Assembly (NCBI GenBank): GCA_023389745.1
Contig: JAEWED010000189.1
Coordinates: 1-63,185 of the forward strand
DNA: 63,185 nt
From: Actinomycetes bacterium
Lineage (GTDB): Bacteria > Actinomycetota > Acidimicrobiia > Acidimicrobiales > Microtrichaceae
Direction: 5' to 3'
Part shown: one piece after another, positions 22,669-31,239 of the stretch
Layout: each line of letters begins with the position of its first letter
Position numbering within the stretch: the stretch's first letter is position 1
The notes under the pieces: generated by a model
Database searches by the model: none
Told to the model about the DNA's origin: nothing
Seen by the model: only the letters and a program-made list of their open reading frames with translations
Program-made: the position numbers and the translations under genes

Positions 22669-24279
22669 TCAGCCCCCGTCCCGGTCGCTGGTGTCCCGGT
22701 CGCTGGTGTCCCGGTCGCGGAGATGGGCCTTGAGGACCTTGCCGCCGGCGTTGCGGGGCAGCTCGTCGTAGGGCACCAGGTCCTTCGGGCACTTGAAGTG
22801 AGCGAGCTGACCGTCGAGCCACTGCGTCAGCTCCACGACGGTCAGCGATGCCCCCGGTGCGAGCACCACTGCAGCGACGGGCACCTCGCCCCACTTCTCG
22901 TGGGGTCGACCGAACACCGCGACGTCGAGCACGGCGTCGTGGCCGAAGAGCACGTTCTCGACCTCGGCGCAGTACACGTTCTCGCCGCCGGAGATGATCA
23001 TGTCCTTCTTGCGGTCGACGACCCAGATGAAGCCCTCGTCGTCGGCTCGCACCAGGTCCCCGGAGTGGAACCAGCCGCCCGCGAATGCCTCGGCCGTCTC
23101 GACGGGCTTGCGCCAGTAGCCCTGCATCAGGTTCGGGCCCAGGTAGACGATCTCGCCGACCTCGCCGGGTGCGACGTCGCGCATCTGGTCGTCGACGATG
23201 CGGGCGCGCATCGTCGGGATCGGTCGGCCGACCGAGCCGAGCTTGCGGATCGAATCCTCGCCGCGCAGCACGCAGGTGATCGGTGACATCTCGGTCTGGC
23301 CGAACACCGCGACGTTCACCGCGTTCGGGAAGCACTCGGCCATGTCGCGCAGGAGCGTCTCGGAGGCGGGTGCCGCACCCCAGCTGATCACGCGCAGCGC
23401 CAGGTCGCGGTCACGCACGCCGGGCTGGGCGCAGATCGCCTGCCACTGCGTCGGCACGTTGAACACGACCGTCGCCCGCTCACGCTCCCAGGCGTCGATC
23501 GTCGCCGCGGCGTCGAAGGCACCCAGGGGGTGGATGACGGTCGGGATGCCGAGGACCAGGTTCGGTGCGACCGAGCCCAGCCCCGCGATGTGGAACAGCG
23601 GCGCGGTCAGGAACGCGATGTCGGACTCGTCGACGATGCTCATCGCCCGGATGCACGCGACCGCCTGGGCGAACAGGTTGACGTGGTCGAGCATGGCGCC
23701 CTTGGGGCGGCCCGTCGTGCCCGACGTGTACATGATCAAGGCGGGGGTCTGCTCGGGCACGTCGGGGGCGACGAAGCCGTCGAGCGGTTCGGCCATCAGC
23801 GCCGCGACCTCTTCGTGGACCTCGGATGCGCCGCCGAGCACCACGACGCGACGCAGTCGATCGGTGATCTGGGCGACGGCGTCGACGAGCGGGACCAGGA
23901 GGTGCTCCACGACGATCACGTCGGCGTCCGCGTCGTCGACGATGTAGGCGATCTCGCCGGGCGCGAGGCGCATGTTGATCGGCACCGCCATCGCCCCCAG
24001 CGTGTTCACCGCCAGCACCGTCTCGATGACCTCGGGCGAGTTCAGGGTCAGGAGCAGCACCCGGTCACCGCTGCCGACACCCCGTCGTGAGAGCGCCGCG
24101 GCGAGCGCCGTGATGCGGTCGTGCGTCCGGCGCCAGGTGGTGTCGACCCCCAGGTGGCGCCAGGCCACCGCGTCCGGTCGCACGTCGGCGTGCACGGCGA
24201 CCTGGTTCATCCAGTGGTTGCGTCGCACGCTCGGCGGGATCGCCGTCCCCGGCTCGGCGGTGACCTGTGCGGTGTCCAT
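22669..24279 (-). CDS. Acyl-CoA ligase, FadD3-like class
   Basis: A 536-residue AMP-forming acyl-CoA synthetase. The phosphate loop is MYTSGTTGRPKGAML, with the later motifs GGWFHSGDLVRADDEGF, DRKKDMIISGGENVYCAEVE and the catalytic lysine in RNAGGKVLKAH. Near the steroid C/D-ring genes it is a candidate for activating HIP (the bicyclic steroid remnant) or a side-chain acid, but sequence alone does not fix this, and its promoter lacks the shared operator. ATG 24279 with GGAG upstream is preferred over the frame's earlier ATG 24315. The C terminus is a tandem DRDTS repeat. Confidence 0.88.
   Translation of the reverse strand: MDTAQVTAEPGTAIPPSVRRNHWMNQVAVHADVRPDAVAWRHLGVDTTWRRTHDRITALAAALSRRGVGSGDRVLLLTLNSPEVIETVLAVNTLGAMAVPINMRLAPGEIAYIVDDADADVIVVEHLLVPLVDAVAQITDRLRRVVVLGGASEVHEEVAALMAEPLDGFVAPDVPEQTPALIMYTSGTTGRPKGAMLDHVNLFAQAVACIRAMSIVDESDIAFLTAPLFHIAGLGSVAPNLVLGIPTVIHPLGAFDAAATIDAWERERATVVFNVPTQWQAICAQPGVRDRDLALRVISWGAAPASETLLRDMAECFPNAVNVAVFGQTEMSPITCVLRGEDSIRKLGSVGRPIPTMRARIVDDQMRDVAPGEVGEIVYLGPNLMQGYWRKPVETAEAFAGGWFHSGDLVRADDEGFIWVVDRKKDMIISGGENVYCAEVENVLFGHDAVLDVAVFGRPHEKWGEVPVAAVVLAPGASLTVVELTQWLDGQLAHFKCPKDLVPYDELPRNAGGKVLKAHLRDRDTSDRDTSDRDGG
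22678..22720. repeat. 15-bp tandem repeat at the 3' end of the acyl-CoA ligase gene
   Basis: GTCCCGGTCGCTGGT occurs at 22678-22692 and 22693-22707 with a truncated third copy to 22720. In frame it encodes the repeated RDTSD residues at the end of the protein, and it abuts the stop codon. Confidence 0.9.
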
Positions 24280-24395
24280 GTCGCTCCGTCCTGTCGTCGT
24301 CCGGTACCGAGGCACTCACCCCGGAGCCTATTGACCGTGTGCCAACAGTAGCCGGGCAGCTGGCGGGCCGGATCGGCGCACGACCCGCACCCGTG

Positions 24396-24412
24396 GAACG
24401 GGTGACCCGTTC
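24396..24412. promoter_or_regulatory. Candidate operator between divergent ligase and GGDEF genes
   Basis: GAACGGG-TGA-CCCGTTC is a perfect palindrome with 7-bp arms and a 3-bp centre. It lies 116 nt upstream of the ligase start and 83 nt upstream of the GGDEF gene. It is unrelated to the GATCTGACG sites. The 216-nt intergenic region otherwise shows only an AGGAGGA at 24462-24468, too far from GTG 24496 to be its ribosome-binding site. Confidence 0.4.
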
Positions 24413-24495
24413 GGCCCAATTCCACCCACAAGTCTCAGTTCGATGACCCCATCAACCGACATCAGGAGGACCGCCCCGTCAGGACCACCACACAC

Positions 24496-26985
24496 GTGAC
24501 CCGCTTCCACGACATCCCCAACGACGCCTCGGCGTCGTGCGGCGCGTCCGGAGATCCCACACACAAGGCGAGCTCGACGGTGGTCGCCCGCACGCGGACC
24601 GCCGGCGGCGTCGTGCTCGCGAGCGCGCTGCTGCTGGTCGCCGTGGCCGGGCTCGTGTGGTCCGAGGTCCTCTCGGCGGTGGGCATCCACCTCGACGCTG
24701 CACTCGAGAGCCGCGTCCTGGTGCTCGTGCACGCCGCCGGCGCGGCGACCGCCGCCGTCCTGCTGGCACGTGCGGCACAGACCGCCACCGGTCGGATCCG
24801 CCTGGCGTGGCGACTCGTCGCCGTCGGCTGCGCGTTGCTCGCACTCGGCGACCTTGTCTGGTTCGCCACGGCGTGGTTCGACCCGGGCCGGGCGACCGAG
24901 ACCCACTGGTACGCCACGCTGACCCCTGGCATGTTCGCCGTGGTCGGTGGGCTGCTGGTCGTCCCGAGCGCATCGGACCACGTCTCGGGCCGGATCCGCC
25001 GCCTCGACGTGCTCATCGTCGCGGTCGCGACCTTCACGGTGTTCTGGGCACGGCCTGCGCAGGCCATCGTGCGCCAGTTCGGCGACGCCGTCCGCGCCGT
25101 CTCCGCGGGGCACACGTCGGTGCTCGACGGCTCAGCGCTCGTGGGTCTGGCGGTCGTGCTCGCCGCGACGACCACGTTGGCCCGGTGCCGCCCCGGTCGC
25201 GGCAGCCCCATCCGCACCGCCGCTGCGGCACTCCTCGCGGTCGGCGTGGGTGAGCTCATCCTGACCACCGATCCACTCGACCGCTCCGACGTCGCCACCC
25301 TCAGCGGTGCGCTGCCGCTGGTCTCGGTGGCGCTGCTCGTCGCCTCCGCGCGGCGGCTGCGGGCGACGCCGACCGCGGACCCCGACGGCGCGTCCGGTGC
25401 CGACTCCTCGACCACCCGGACGTTCGCACTCAGCGTGGCGTTGCCCGAGATGGCCACGCTCGTGGCCATCGCGGCGGTCGCGATGCGCCAGTTCGCGACA
25501 CCCACGATGAACATCACCGGGCTGGTGCTCGGGACCGTGGTCGTCGCCCTGTCGATCGTCCGTCTCGGGCGCCTCGAGTACGAGCAGCGCCAGCTGACGC
25601 GCTCCCTGCGCAACTCTGCCGAGCGCCTGTTCCACGAGGCTCGTGTCGACTCGCTCACCGGCCTCGGCAACCGACTCGCGCTCGACGAGGACCTCAACGA
25701 GCTGCTCGTCCGGCTGACCCGCACGGGCGACCGTCGGGGCCTCGCGGTGTTCTGCCTCGACGTCGACCACTTCAAGCACATCAACGACGCGCTGGGGCAC
25801 CACGTCGGCGACGCACTGCTCGTCGAGGTGGCCGAGCGGCTGCGGGTCGTGTTCGGCGAGAAGGTGTACCGCGTCGGCGGCGACGAGTTCGTCGCGCTGC
25901 GCGAGCACTGCGGCCTGCAGGCGGCCGAGGAGACGGCCGCGGCCGCGGTGCTCGAGGTCCGTCGACCGGTCGTGATCGACGGCGAGGACCTGGCCACGTC
26001 GGCGAGCATCGGGCTCGCGCACCACGACGTCACCGTGCGCGGCGGCGAGCCCGGCTACACCCCGGTCGCCGAGCGGGCCGACACGCTGCTGCGGCGGGCG
26101 GACCTGGCGCTCTACCGGGCCAAGGAGCTCGGAAGGGACCGCTGGGCGGGCTACGCACCGATGCTGCAGGAACGGGCGGACCACCACCTGGCGGTGCAGG
26201 AGGCGCTGAGCCGCGCCGTCGACGAGGGACAGATGGACATGTGGCTGCAGCCGGTCGCCGAGCTCGCCACGGGCGAGATCGTCGGCGCGCGGGCCCGCCT
26301 GCGCTGGCACTCTCCCGACTTCGGGTTGCTCGCGCCCGACGAGTTCCTGCACGACGCGATCCAGGGCGGCATGCTCAAGTCGCTCGACTCGATGCTCTTC
26401 CGCTCGATCGCGCAGCTGCTGCCGCACCTGGTCGAGGAGACCGGACTGCAGTGGATCTCGACGACGCTCAGCCGCCAGGAGATCGTGCATCCCGGCCTCG
26501 TCGGCCTGGTCGGCTCCGCGATCGGCGACGGCCACGACCGGCTCCGGATCGAGGTCAGCGAGGACACGATCGTCGACGACACCGCGAGGAAGAACGTCGA
26601 GGCGCTCGCCGCGCTCGGCGTCCACCTGACCGTCGCTCGCTTCGGCACCGGTCCGTCGTCGATGCTGAGCCTCGGCCGCTATCCCGCGTCGACCATCAAG
26701 ATCGACCCGTCCTTCACCGCCGGCATCGGTCGTCGCCACGAAGACACCGTGATCGTCGCGTCGGTCGCCGGTCTGGGCGAGGACCTCGGCCTCGAGCTGG
26801 CCGCCGACGGCATCGACGAGGCGTTCCAGTCACGGATGCTGGTCGAGCTCGGGTTCACCCTCGGCGAGGGTCGACTGATCGGCGAGGCGCTCCCGGCGAC
26901 CGAGTTCCTGGCCCGCGGGATCGGTCACCGGCGCGTCGGTGACGAGCAGTCGAGCGCCGAGCTCGCCGGAAGGTCCGGCGCATGA
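24496..26985 (+). CDS. Membrane GGDEF protein with degenerate EAL domain
   Basis: This 829-residue protein has about eight N-terminal membrane helices (residues 35-350), then a GGDEF domain with intact RVGGDEFVAL near residue 460, then an EAL-like domain. The diguanylate cyclase site looks active, and no RxxD inhibitory site is visible. The EAL domain has lost its chemistry. The EAL glutamate is Arg (GARARLRW), the Asn of the VNLS motif is Thr, DDFGTG is ARFGTG and the late EGVE is DGID. It probably makes c-di-GMP and uses the dead domain for regulation. The next gene overlaps by 4 nt and has an intact EAL, so the two may act as a balanced pair. Confidence 0.9.
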   Translation: MTRFHDIPNDASASCGASGDPTHKASSTVVARTRTAGGVVLASALLLVAVAGLVWSEVLSAVGIHLDAALESRVLVLVHAAGAATAAVLLARAAQTATGRIRLAWRLVAVGCALLALGDLVWFATAWFDPGRATETHWYATLTPGMFAVVGGLLVVPSASDHVSGRIRRLDVLIVAVATFTVFWARPAQAIVRQFGDAVRAVSAGHTSVLDGSALVGLAVVLAATTTLARCRPGRGSPIRTAAAALLAVGVGELILTTDPLDRSDVATLSGALPLVSVALLVASARRLRATPTADPDGASGADSSTTRTFALSVALPEMATLVAIAAVAMRQFATPTMNITGLVLGTVVVALSIVRLGRLEYEQRQLTRSLRNSAERLFHEARVDSLTGLGNRLALDEDLNELLVRLTRTGDRRGLAVFCLDVDHFKHINDALGHHVGDALLVEVAERLRVVFGEKVYRVGGDEFVALREHCGLQAAEETAAAAVLEVRRPVVIDGEDLATSASIGLAHHDVTVRGGEPGYTPVAERADTLLRRADLALYRAKELGRDRWAGYAPMLQERADHHLAVQEALSRAVDEGQMDMWLQPVAELATGEIVGARARLRWHSPDFGLLAPDEFLHDAIQGGMLKSLDSMLFRSIAQLLPHLVEETGLQWISTTLSRQEIVHPGLVGLVGSAIGDGHDRLRIEVSEDTIVDDTARKNVEALAALGVHLTVARFGTGPSSMLSLGRYPASTIKIDPSFTAGIGRRHEDTVIVASVAGLGEDLGLELAADGIDEAFQSRMLVELGFTLGEGRLIGEALPATEFLARGIGHRRVGDEQSSAELAGRSGA

Positions 26986-29456
26986 TCGAGTCGATCCGCA
27001 CCGGCGTTCGCCGCCTCGTCACGTCGTTCGAGCTGCGACCCAACACGGCCACCGCCGTGGCGTTGAACGTGATCTGCCTGCCGTTGGCGCTGCTCACCCT
27101 CTGGTCCGCGGCGTCGGACTCCGACGGCTCCCGGATGACCGGGGTGCTCGGCGCGGGCGCCGTGGTCGTCGTCGCGATGGTCGCCGCGTGCGTGGTCGCG
27201 GTGGCGACCGCCTCGCTCGAGGTGGACCGACGCAAGTCCTGGCAGCTCTGCGTCGTCGGGTTGGTGACCTACGCGCTCGGCGCAGTCGTCTGGTTCCTCA
27301 CGCTGCGCGGCTCGCTGGCGCCGTCGAGCACGGGGCTCGGCGACCTCTTGTACGCCCTGGCGATGCTGGCCTTCATCACCGGGACGCTGCGGCACCGGCT
27401 GCTGCGCCCTCGCTCGCGCCTGGTACGAGCGTGCATCGACGCGGCGATCGTCGCGGCGTCGGTCTCGGTGCTGCTCTGGCTGGCGGTCGGACGTCAGCTG
27501 CTGGGGTCCAGCGGCGACCGGCTCGGCACCGCGGCCTGCCTGCTGTTCCCCGCACTGGACGCGTTCCTGGTCGTGCTCTGTCTCACCGCCTCGGCACGCC
27601 CTCGGATCGGGGCACGGTCCGTGGCGTCGGGCATGCTGCTCGCGGGCGGGTTCACGTTCTTCTTCGCCGGTGACGTCGCCCAGGCGTTCATCCGCACCTA
27701 CGGCGACGGCGACGGCTTCCCACCGGTCGTCGAGGCGGCGTGGATCTGCTGCTTCGTCCTGATCGCCGCGTCGGCGTGGGTGGCTCGCGGCACCTCGAAC
27801 GTCGCGAAGCCTGCGACGCCGCGTCAGCGGACCCCAGCGATCGTCGCAGCGCTTCCCGCGTCGTGCGCGGTCATCGCCACGATCGTCACGGTGACCGATG
27901 CGTCGAAGCGCGGCGTCGTCGACGCGACTGCCGTGGTCATCCTCATGTCGGTGGTGGCGCTCGCCCTGGTGCGCCAGTCGCTGACGGTCACCGACAACAT
28001 GCGTCTCGGCGACTCGCTGCAGAGCGCGGTCGACGAGCTCGAGGACCAGGCCACGCACGACACGCTGACCCGGCTGCCGAACCGTGCCGGCCTCATGGGC
28101 CGCATCGACGACGTGCTCGCTCGCAGCGAACGCGACGGTTCGCTCGTCGCGCTGCTCTTCCTGGATCTCGACCACCTGAAGGCCGTGAACGACTCGCTCG
28201 GCCACCACGCCGGCGACGATCTGCTGCGGACCGTGTCGTCGCGACTGGTGGCCCGGGTCGGCAGCGGCGTGACCCGCTTCGGCGGTGACGAGTTCGTGGT
28301 CGTGCTCGAGCGCGTCTCGTCGCCGAGTGCCGCGGTGCACGTCGGTCGAGCGATCGTCGGCGACGCGTCGACGCCGATGACCGTGCAGGGCTACCTGTTC
28401 CGTCCGTCGGTCAGCGTGGGCGTCGCACTCGCGGAGCCGGGCATCACCTCCGAGGAGCTGCTGCGACGGGCCGACCTGGCCCTGTACCGGGCGAAGTCGC
28501 TGGGCCGGCGCTGCGTCGCCGAGTACGAGTCGTCCCTCGACGTGTCCGCTCGCCGACACGTCGACCTGGAGCCCGAGCTGCGTCGAGCGCTCGAACGCGA
28601 CGAGTTCGAGGTCCACTACCAGCCGGTGGTCAGCCTGACGACCGGCGAGGTCGCGGGCGTCGAGTCGCTGCTGCGTTGGCGCCACCCTGAGCGCGGCGTG
28701 CTGCCGCCGGCGGAGTTCCTCGAGGAGGCGGCCGGCAAGGGCATGCTCGCCGAGCTGGGTCGCAGGACCCTGCTGCAGGTCTGCGCGGACTTCGGCGGTG
28801 GAGGACACCGGAGCCTCATCCCGCTCAACGCCGCGGTGAACCTGTCGACCTCGGAGCTCGTCGACGACCGGGTCATCGATCGCGTCGCCGACGCCCTGGC
28901 CCTCGGACGGATGCCCGCGTCGCGTCTCACGATCGAGATCACCGAGGACGTCATCGTCGACGAGACCATCCGTCGGACGATCGACCGCCTCCGTTCACTC
29001 GGTGTCGACCTGTCCATCGACGACTTCGGCACGGGCAACTCGTCGCTGCGCCAGCTCGGCGCCTACCCGGCGAGCACGCTGAAGGTCGACCGGAGCTTCG
29101 TCGAGCGCTTCGAGCAGGACCCGCAGGCCGAGGCGATCACCCGGGCGATCCTGGGTCTGGCCCGCAACCTGGGTCTGCGGACCGTGGCCGAGGGCGTCGA
29201 GACCGAGGCGCAGGCGCAGATGCTGGCGCGACACGGCTGCGACTTCGCCCAGGGCTGGCACTACGCCCGGGCGATGCCGATCGACGAGCTGGTCGAGTTC
29301 CTCGAGGCGTACCCGGCCAACCGCCAGCCCGACAGCCGCCAGCCGTCAGCCGACTCTCAGCCCGCCAGCCGGGTGAGTGCGGCGTCGGCCTCGGAGATGA
29401 TCGAGGCGAGCAGCTCGGCGACCGGTGGCAGGTCGTCGATGACACCGACGACCTGA
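26982..29456 (+). CDS. Membrane GGDEF-EAL protein (c-di-GMP synthesis/turnover)
   Basis: This 824-residue protein has the same layout as its upstream neighbour: a polytopic N-terminal region (about residues 25-325), GGDEF (RFGGDEFVVV) and EAL. The phosphodiesterase residues are present: ESLLRW, AVNLS, EITEDV, DDFGTG, KVDRSF and AEGVE. Both activities are therefore possible, with hydrolysis the likelier net output. Its ATG overlaps the preceding stop (ATGA). The last ~35 residues are a Ser/Gln/Pro-rich tail that lies antisense to the end of ipdC, a 100-nt convergent overlap. Confidence 0.92.
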   Translation: MIESIRTGVRRLVTSFELRPNTATAVALNVICLPLALLTLWSAASDSDGSRMTGVLGAGAVVVVAMVAACVVAVATASLEVDRRKSWQLCVVGLVTYALGAVVWFLTLRGSLAPSSTGLGDLLYALAMLAFITGTLRHRLLRPRSRLVRACIDAAIVAASVSVLLWLAVGRQLLGSSGDRLGTAACLLFPALDAFLVVLCLTASARPRIGARSVASGMLLAGGFTFFFAGDVAQAFIRTYGDGDGFPPVVEAAWICCFVLIAASAWVARGTSNVAKPATPRQRTPAIVAALPASCAVIATIVTVTDASKRGVVDATAVVILMSVVALALVRQSLTVTDNMRLGDSLQSAVDELEDQATHDTLTRLPNRAGLMGRIDDVLARSERDGSLVALLFLDLDHLKAVNDSLGHHAGDDLLRTVSSRLVARVGSGVTRFGGDEFVVVLERVSSPSAAVHVGRAIVGDASTPMTVQGYLFRPSVSVGVALAEPGITSEELLRRADLALYRAKSLGRRCVAEYESSLDVSARRHVDLEPELRRALERDEFEVHYQPVVSLTTGEVAGVESLLRWRHPERGVLPPAEFLEEAAGKGMLAELGRRTLLQVCADFGGGGHRSLIPLNAAVNLSTSELVDDRVIDRVADALALGRMPASRLTIEITEDVIVDETIRRTIDRLRSLGVDLSIDDFGTGNSSLRQLGAYPASTLKVDRSFVERFEQDPQAEAITRAILGLARNLGLRTVAEGVETEAQAQMLARHGCDFAQGWHYARAMPIDELVEFLEAYPANRQPDSRQPSADSQPASRVSAASASEMIEASSSATGGRSSMTPTT

Positions 29457-30424
29457 CCGGTCGGCAGGATGCCCACACCCGGGTCGCCGTCGACCATGGC
29501 GGCCTTGGTCATCATCGGCGCGTTGGCGGCGAGGGCCATCTGCGCCCAGCTCAGGTCCTGGTCGCGCCGCATCTCGAGCCCGGTCCTGGCGAGCGCGGGC
29601 AGCGACACCCCTGCCTGGCGCCCGAACTTCACCGCGTTGGTGGCGGCGCGGGGGAAGCGCAGCAGGCCCGGGGACTTCTCGAGCGCGTCGATCATCGCGG
29701 TGCGGATCACCCGCTGCGGGGCACCGTCGATCGACGACGTCACGACGGTCCCGGTCAGAGGGGTCTCGAGGTAGATCGACGTGATCCGATCCGGGACCTG
29801 GCTCTCGGCGGTGAGCAGGAAGCGCGTGCCCATGGCCACGCCGTGGGCGCCGTAGGCGAGGGCTGCGACCAGGCCGCGCCCGTCGTGGAACCCGCCGGCC
29901 CCGAGCACGACCACGTCGCTGCCCTGCACGCCGTCGACGACGTCGGGCAGCAGCAGCGAGGTCGGCACCGTGCCGGTGTGCCCGCCACCCTCGCCGCCCT
30001 GGGCGATGACCGCCTTCACCCCGAGCGCCGCGACCTTCTCGGCGTGGCGCTTCGCACCGACGGTCACGATCGTGACCACACCCGCGTCGTTGAGCTTGGC
30101 CACCTGGTCCGGCTTGGGCGCCGCCGCGAAGCTCGCGACCGGCACGCCCTCGGCGATGATCAGGTCGAGTCGCGCCGCGGCGTCGGGCTGGTTCGGCAAC
30201 AGGTTCACACCGAAGGGATTGTCGGTGCGCGCCTTCACCTTCGCGATCGCAGCCCCGAGCTCCTCGAGCGTCATGGTCGCGCTCGCGAGGATGCCGAGCC
30301 CGCCGGCGGCCGACGTGGCCGCGGTCAGCTGCGCGCCCGAGACCCAGCCCATGCCGGTCTGCACGATGGGGTACTCGACCCCGAAGAGCTCGCACGCCGG
30401 GGTGCGCAGCGACGGGTGCGTCAC
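29357..30424 (-). CDS. ipdC: IpdC-like flavin reductase (nitronate monooxygenase family)
   Basis: A 355-residue FMN TIM barrel that general databases would call nitronate monooxygenase. Motifs are YPIVQTGMGWVSGAQL, VIAQGGEGGGHTG and VVLGAGGFHDGRGL. It is the third gene after ipdA and ipdB with start-stop overlap (GTGA), the same order as Rv3551-Rv3553 of Mycobacterium tuberculosis. There IpdC is the reductase acting on 5-OH-HIP-CoA in steroid ring C/D breakdown. The function is assigned from family and gene order. Its 3' end overlaps the convergent GGDEF-EAL gene by 100 nt. Confidence 0.87.
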   Translation of the reverse strand: MTHPSLRTPACELFGVEYPIVQTGMGWVSGAQLTAATSAAGGLGILASATMTLEELGAAIAKVKARTDNPFGVNLLPNQPDAAARLDLIIAEGVPVASFAAAPKPDQVAKLNDAGVVTIVTVGAKRHAEKVAALGVKAVIAQGGEGGGHTGTVPTSLLLPDVVDGVQGSDVVVLGAGGFHDGRGLVAALAYGAHGVAMGTRFLLTAESQVPDRITSIYLETPLTGTVVTSSIDGAPQRVIRTAMIDALEKSPGLLRFPRAATNAVKFGRQAGVSLPALARTGLEMRRDQDLSWAQMALAANAPMMTKAAMVDGDPGVGILPTGQVVGVIDDLPPVAELLASIISEADAALTRLAG

Positions 30425-31239
30425 GGGTTCGGCACCTCCTTGTTGCGCAACCCGCGGGGGTCGAGGCGCTGGATCTGCTCCAGCTCGTCGAGGCTCGGCA
30501 GGCGCGTCACCGGCACGTCGTCGGGCACGACCAGCTCGAACCCGGTCGCCTCCACGACCTCGTCCACGCTGACGTCGGGATGGACCGAGCGCAGCCGCAT
30601 GGTCGGGACGCCGTCGTCGCCGACGGCCTCGAAGTCGAACACGCCCAGGTTCGACACGACACGACGGACCTCGTGGAACCGCGAGGCGACCGGACCCAGC
30701 GCCGCAGCGCGGTCGTACCCGATGCCGCACACCACGTCGACGGCCGGCACGAACACCCGCGGCGAGTGGTTCGGCACCCAGTAGCTCGTCGTGTGGTTGA
30801 TCGTGTTGCCCGGCGCGCCGCGGAAGCCGAGCAGCTGCTTGCGGGGCTGTGCCCAGTCACCGATCGCGGCGATGTTCTGGTTGCCGAACCGGTCGATCTG
30901 GGTCGCGCCCATCATCACGTGGCGCTTGCCCTGCCACAGCAGGCCGAACATCTCGCGGTACGGGTTCCAGTGGGCGACGGTGCGCTGCGCGACGCGCTCG
31001 GCCTCGGGCAGCGCGATCGGCGGGACCTGGTCGGGCGACTGCGGGTCCATCAGCGTGTAGTAGCCGTCGGTCAGCGCCAGGTGCGGTTCGAACGTGGCGG
31101 CGGCGAGGCGGCCACCGATGAGCGGCAGGTTGCCGATCGGGTTGCACAGGCGTTCGCCGTCGCCGCGGAAGGCCTCGGCGATGGCGACGGCGCAGATGTC
31201 GGCGCGGGTCACATCGGTGCTCATGGACTGATCGGTCAC
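30421..31239 (-). CDS. ipdB: IpdB-like CoA-transferase-family subunit (ring-opening hydrolase)
   Basis: A 272-residue beta subunit of the CoA-transferase fold. RHVMMGATQIDRFGNQNIAAIGD, GFRGAPGNTINHTTSYWVPNHSPRVF and RVVSNLGVFDFE closely resemble what I remember of mycobacterial IpdB. IpdAB is a hydrolase that opens the last steroid ring (COCHEA-CoA) rather than transferring CoA. Start GTG 31239 overlaps the ipdA stop and has GGAGG upstream; ATG 31224 is an alternative. The gene overlaps ipdC as well, so all three form a tight operon. Confidence 0.9.
   Translation of the reverse strand: MTDQSMSTDVTRADICAVAIAEAFRGDGERLCNPIGNLPLIGGRLAAATFEPHLALTDGYYTLMDPQSPDQVPPIALPEAERVAQRTVAHWNPYREMFGLLWQGKRHVMMGATQIDRFGNQNIAAIGDWAQPRKQLLGFRGAPGNTINHTTSYWVPNHSPRVFVPAVDVVCGIGYDRAAALGPVASRFHEVRRVVSNLGVFDFEAVGDDGVPTMRLRSVHPDVSVDEVVEATGFELVVPDDVPVTRLPSLDELEQIQRLDPRGLRNKEVPNP

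Noticed and set aside
29357..30424. Annotation as nitronate monooxygenase.
   Set aside because: The fold is shared, but gene order with start-stop overlaps to ipdB and ipdA makes the steroid-pathway flavin reductase IpdC the better call.
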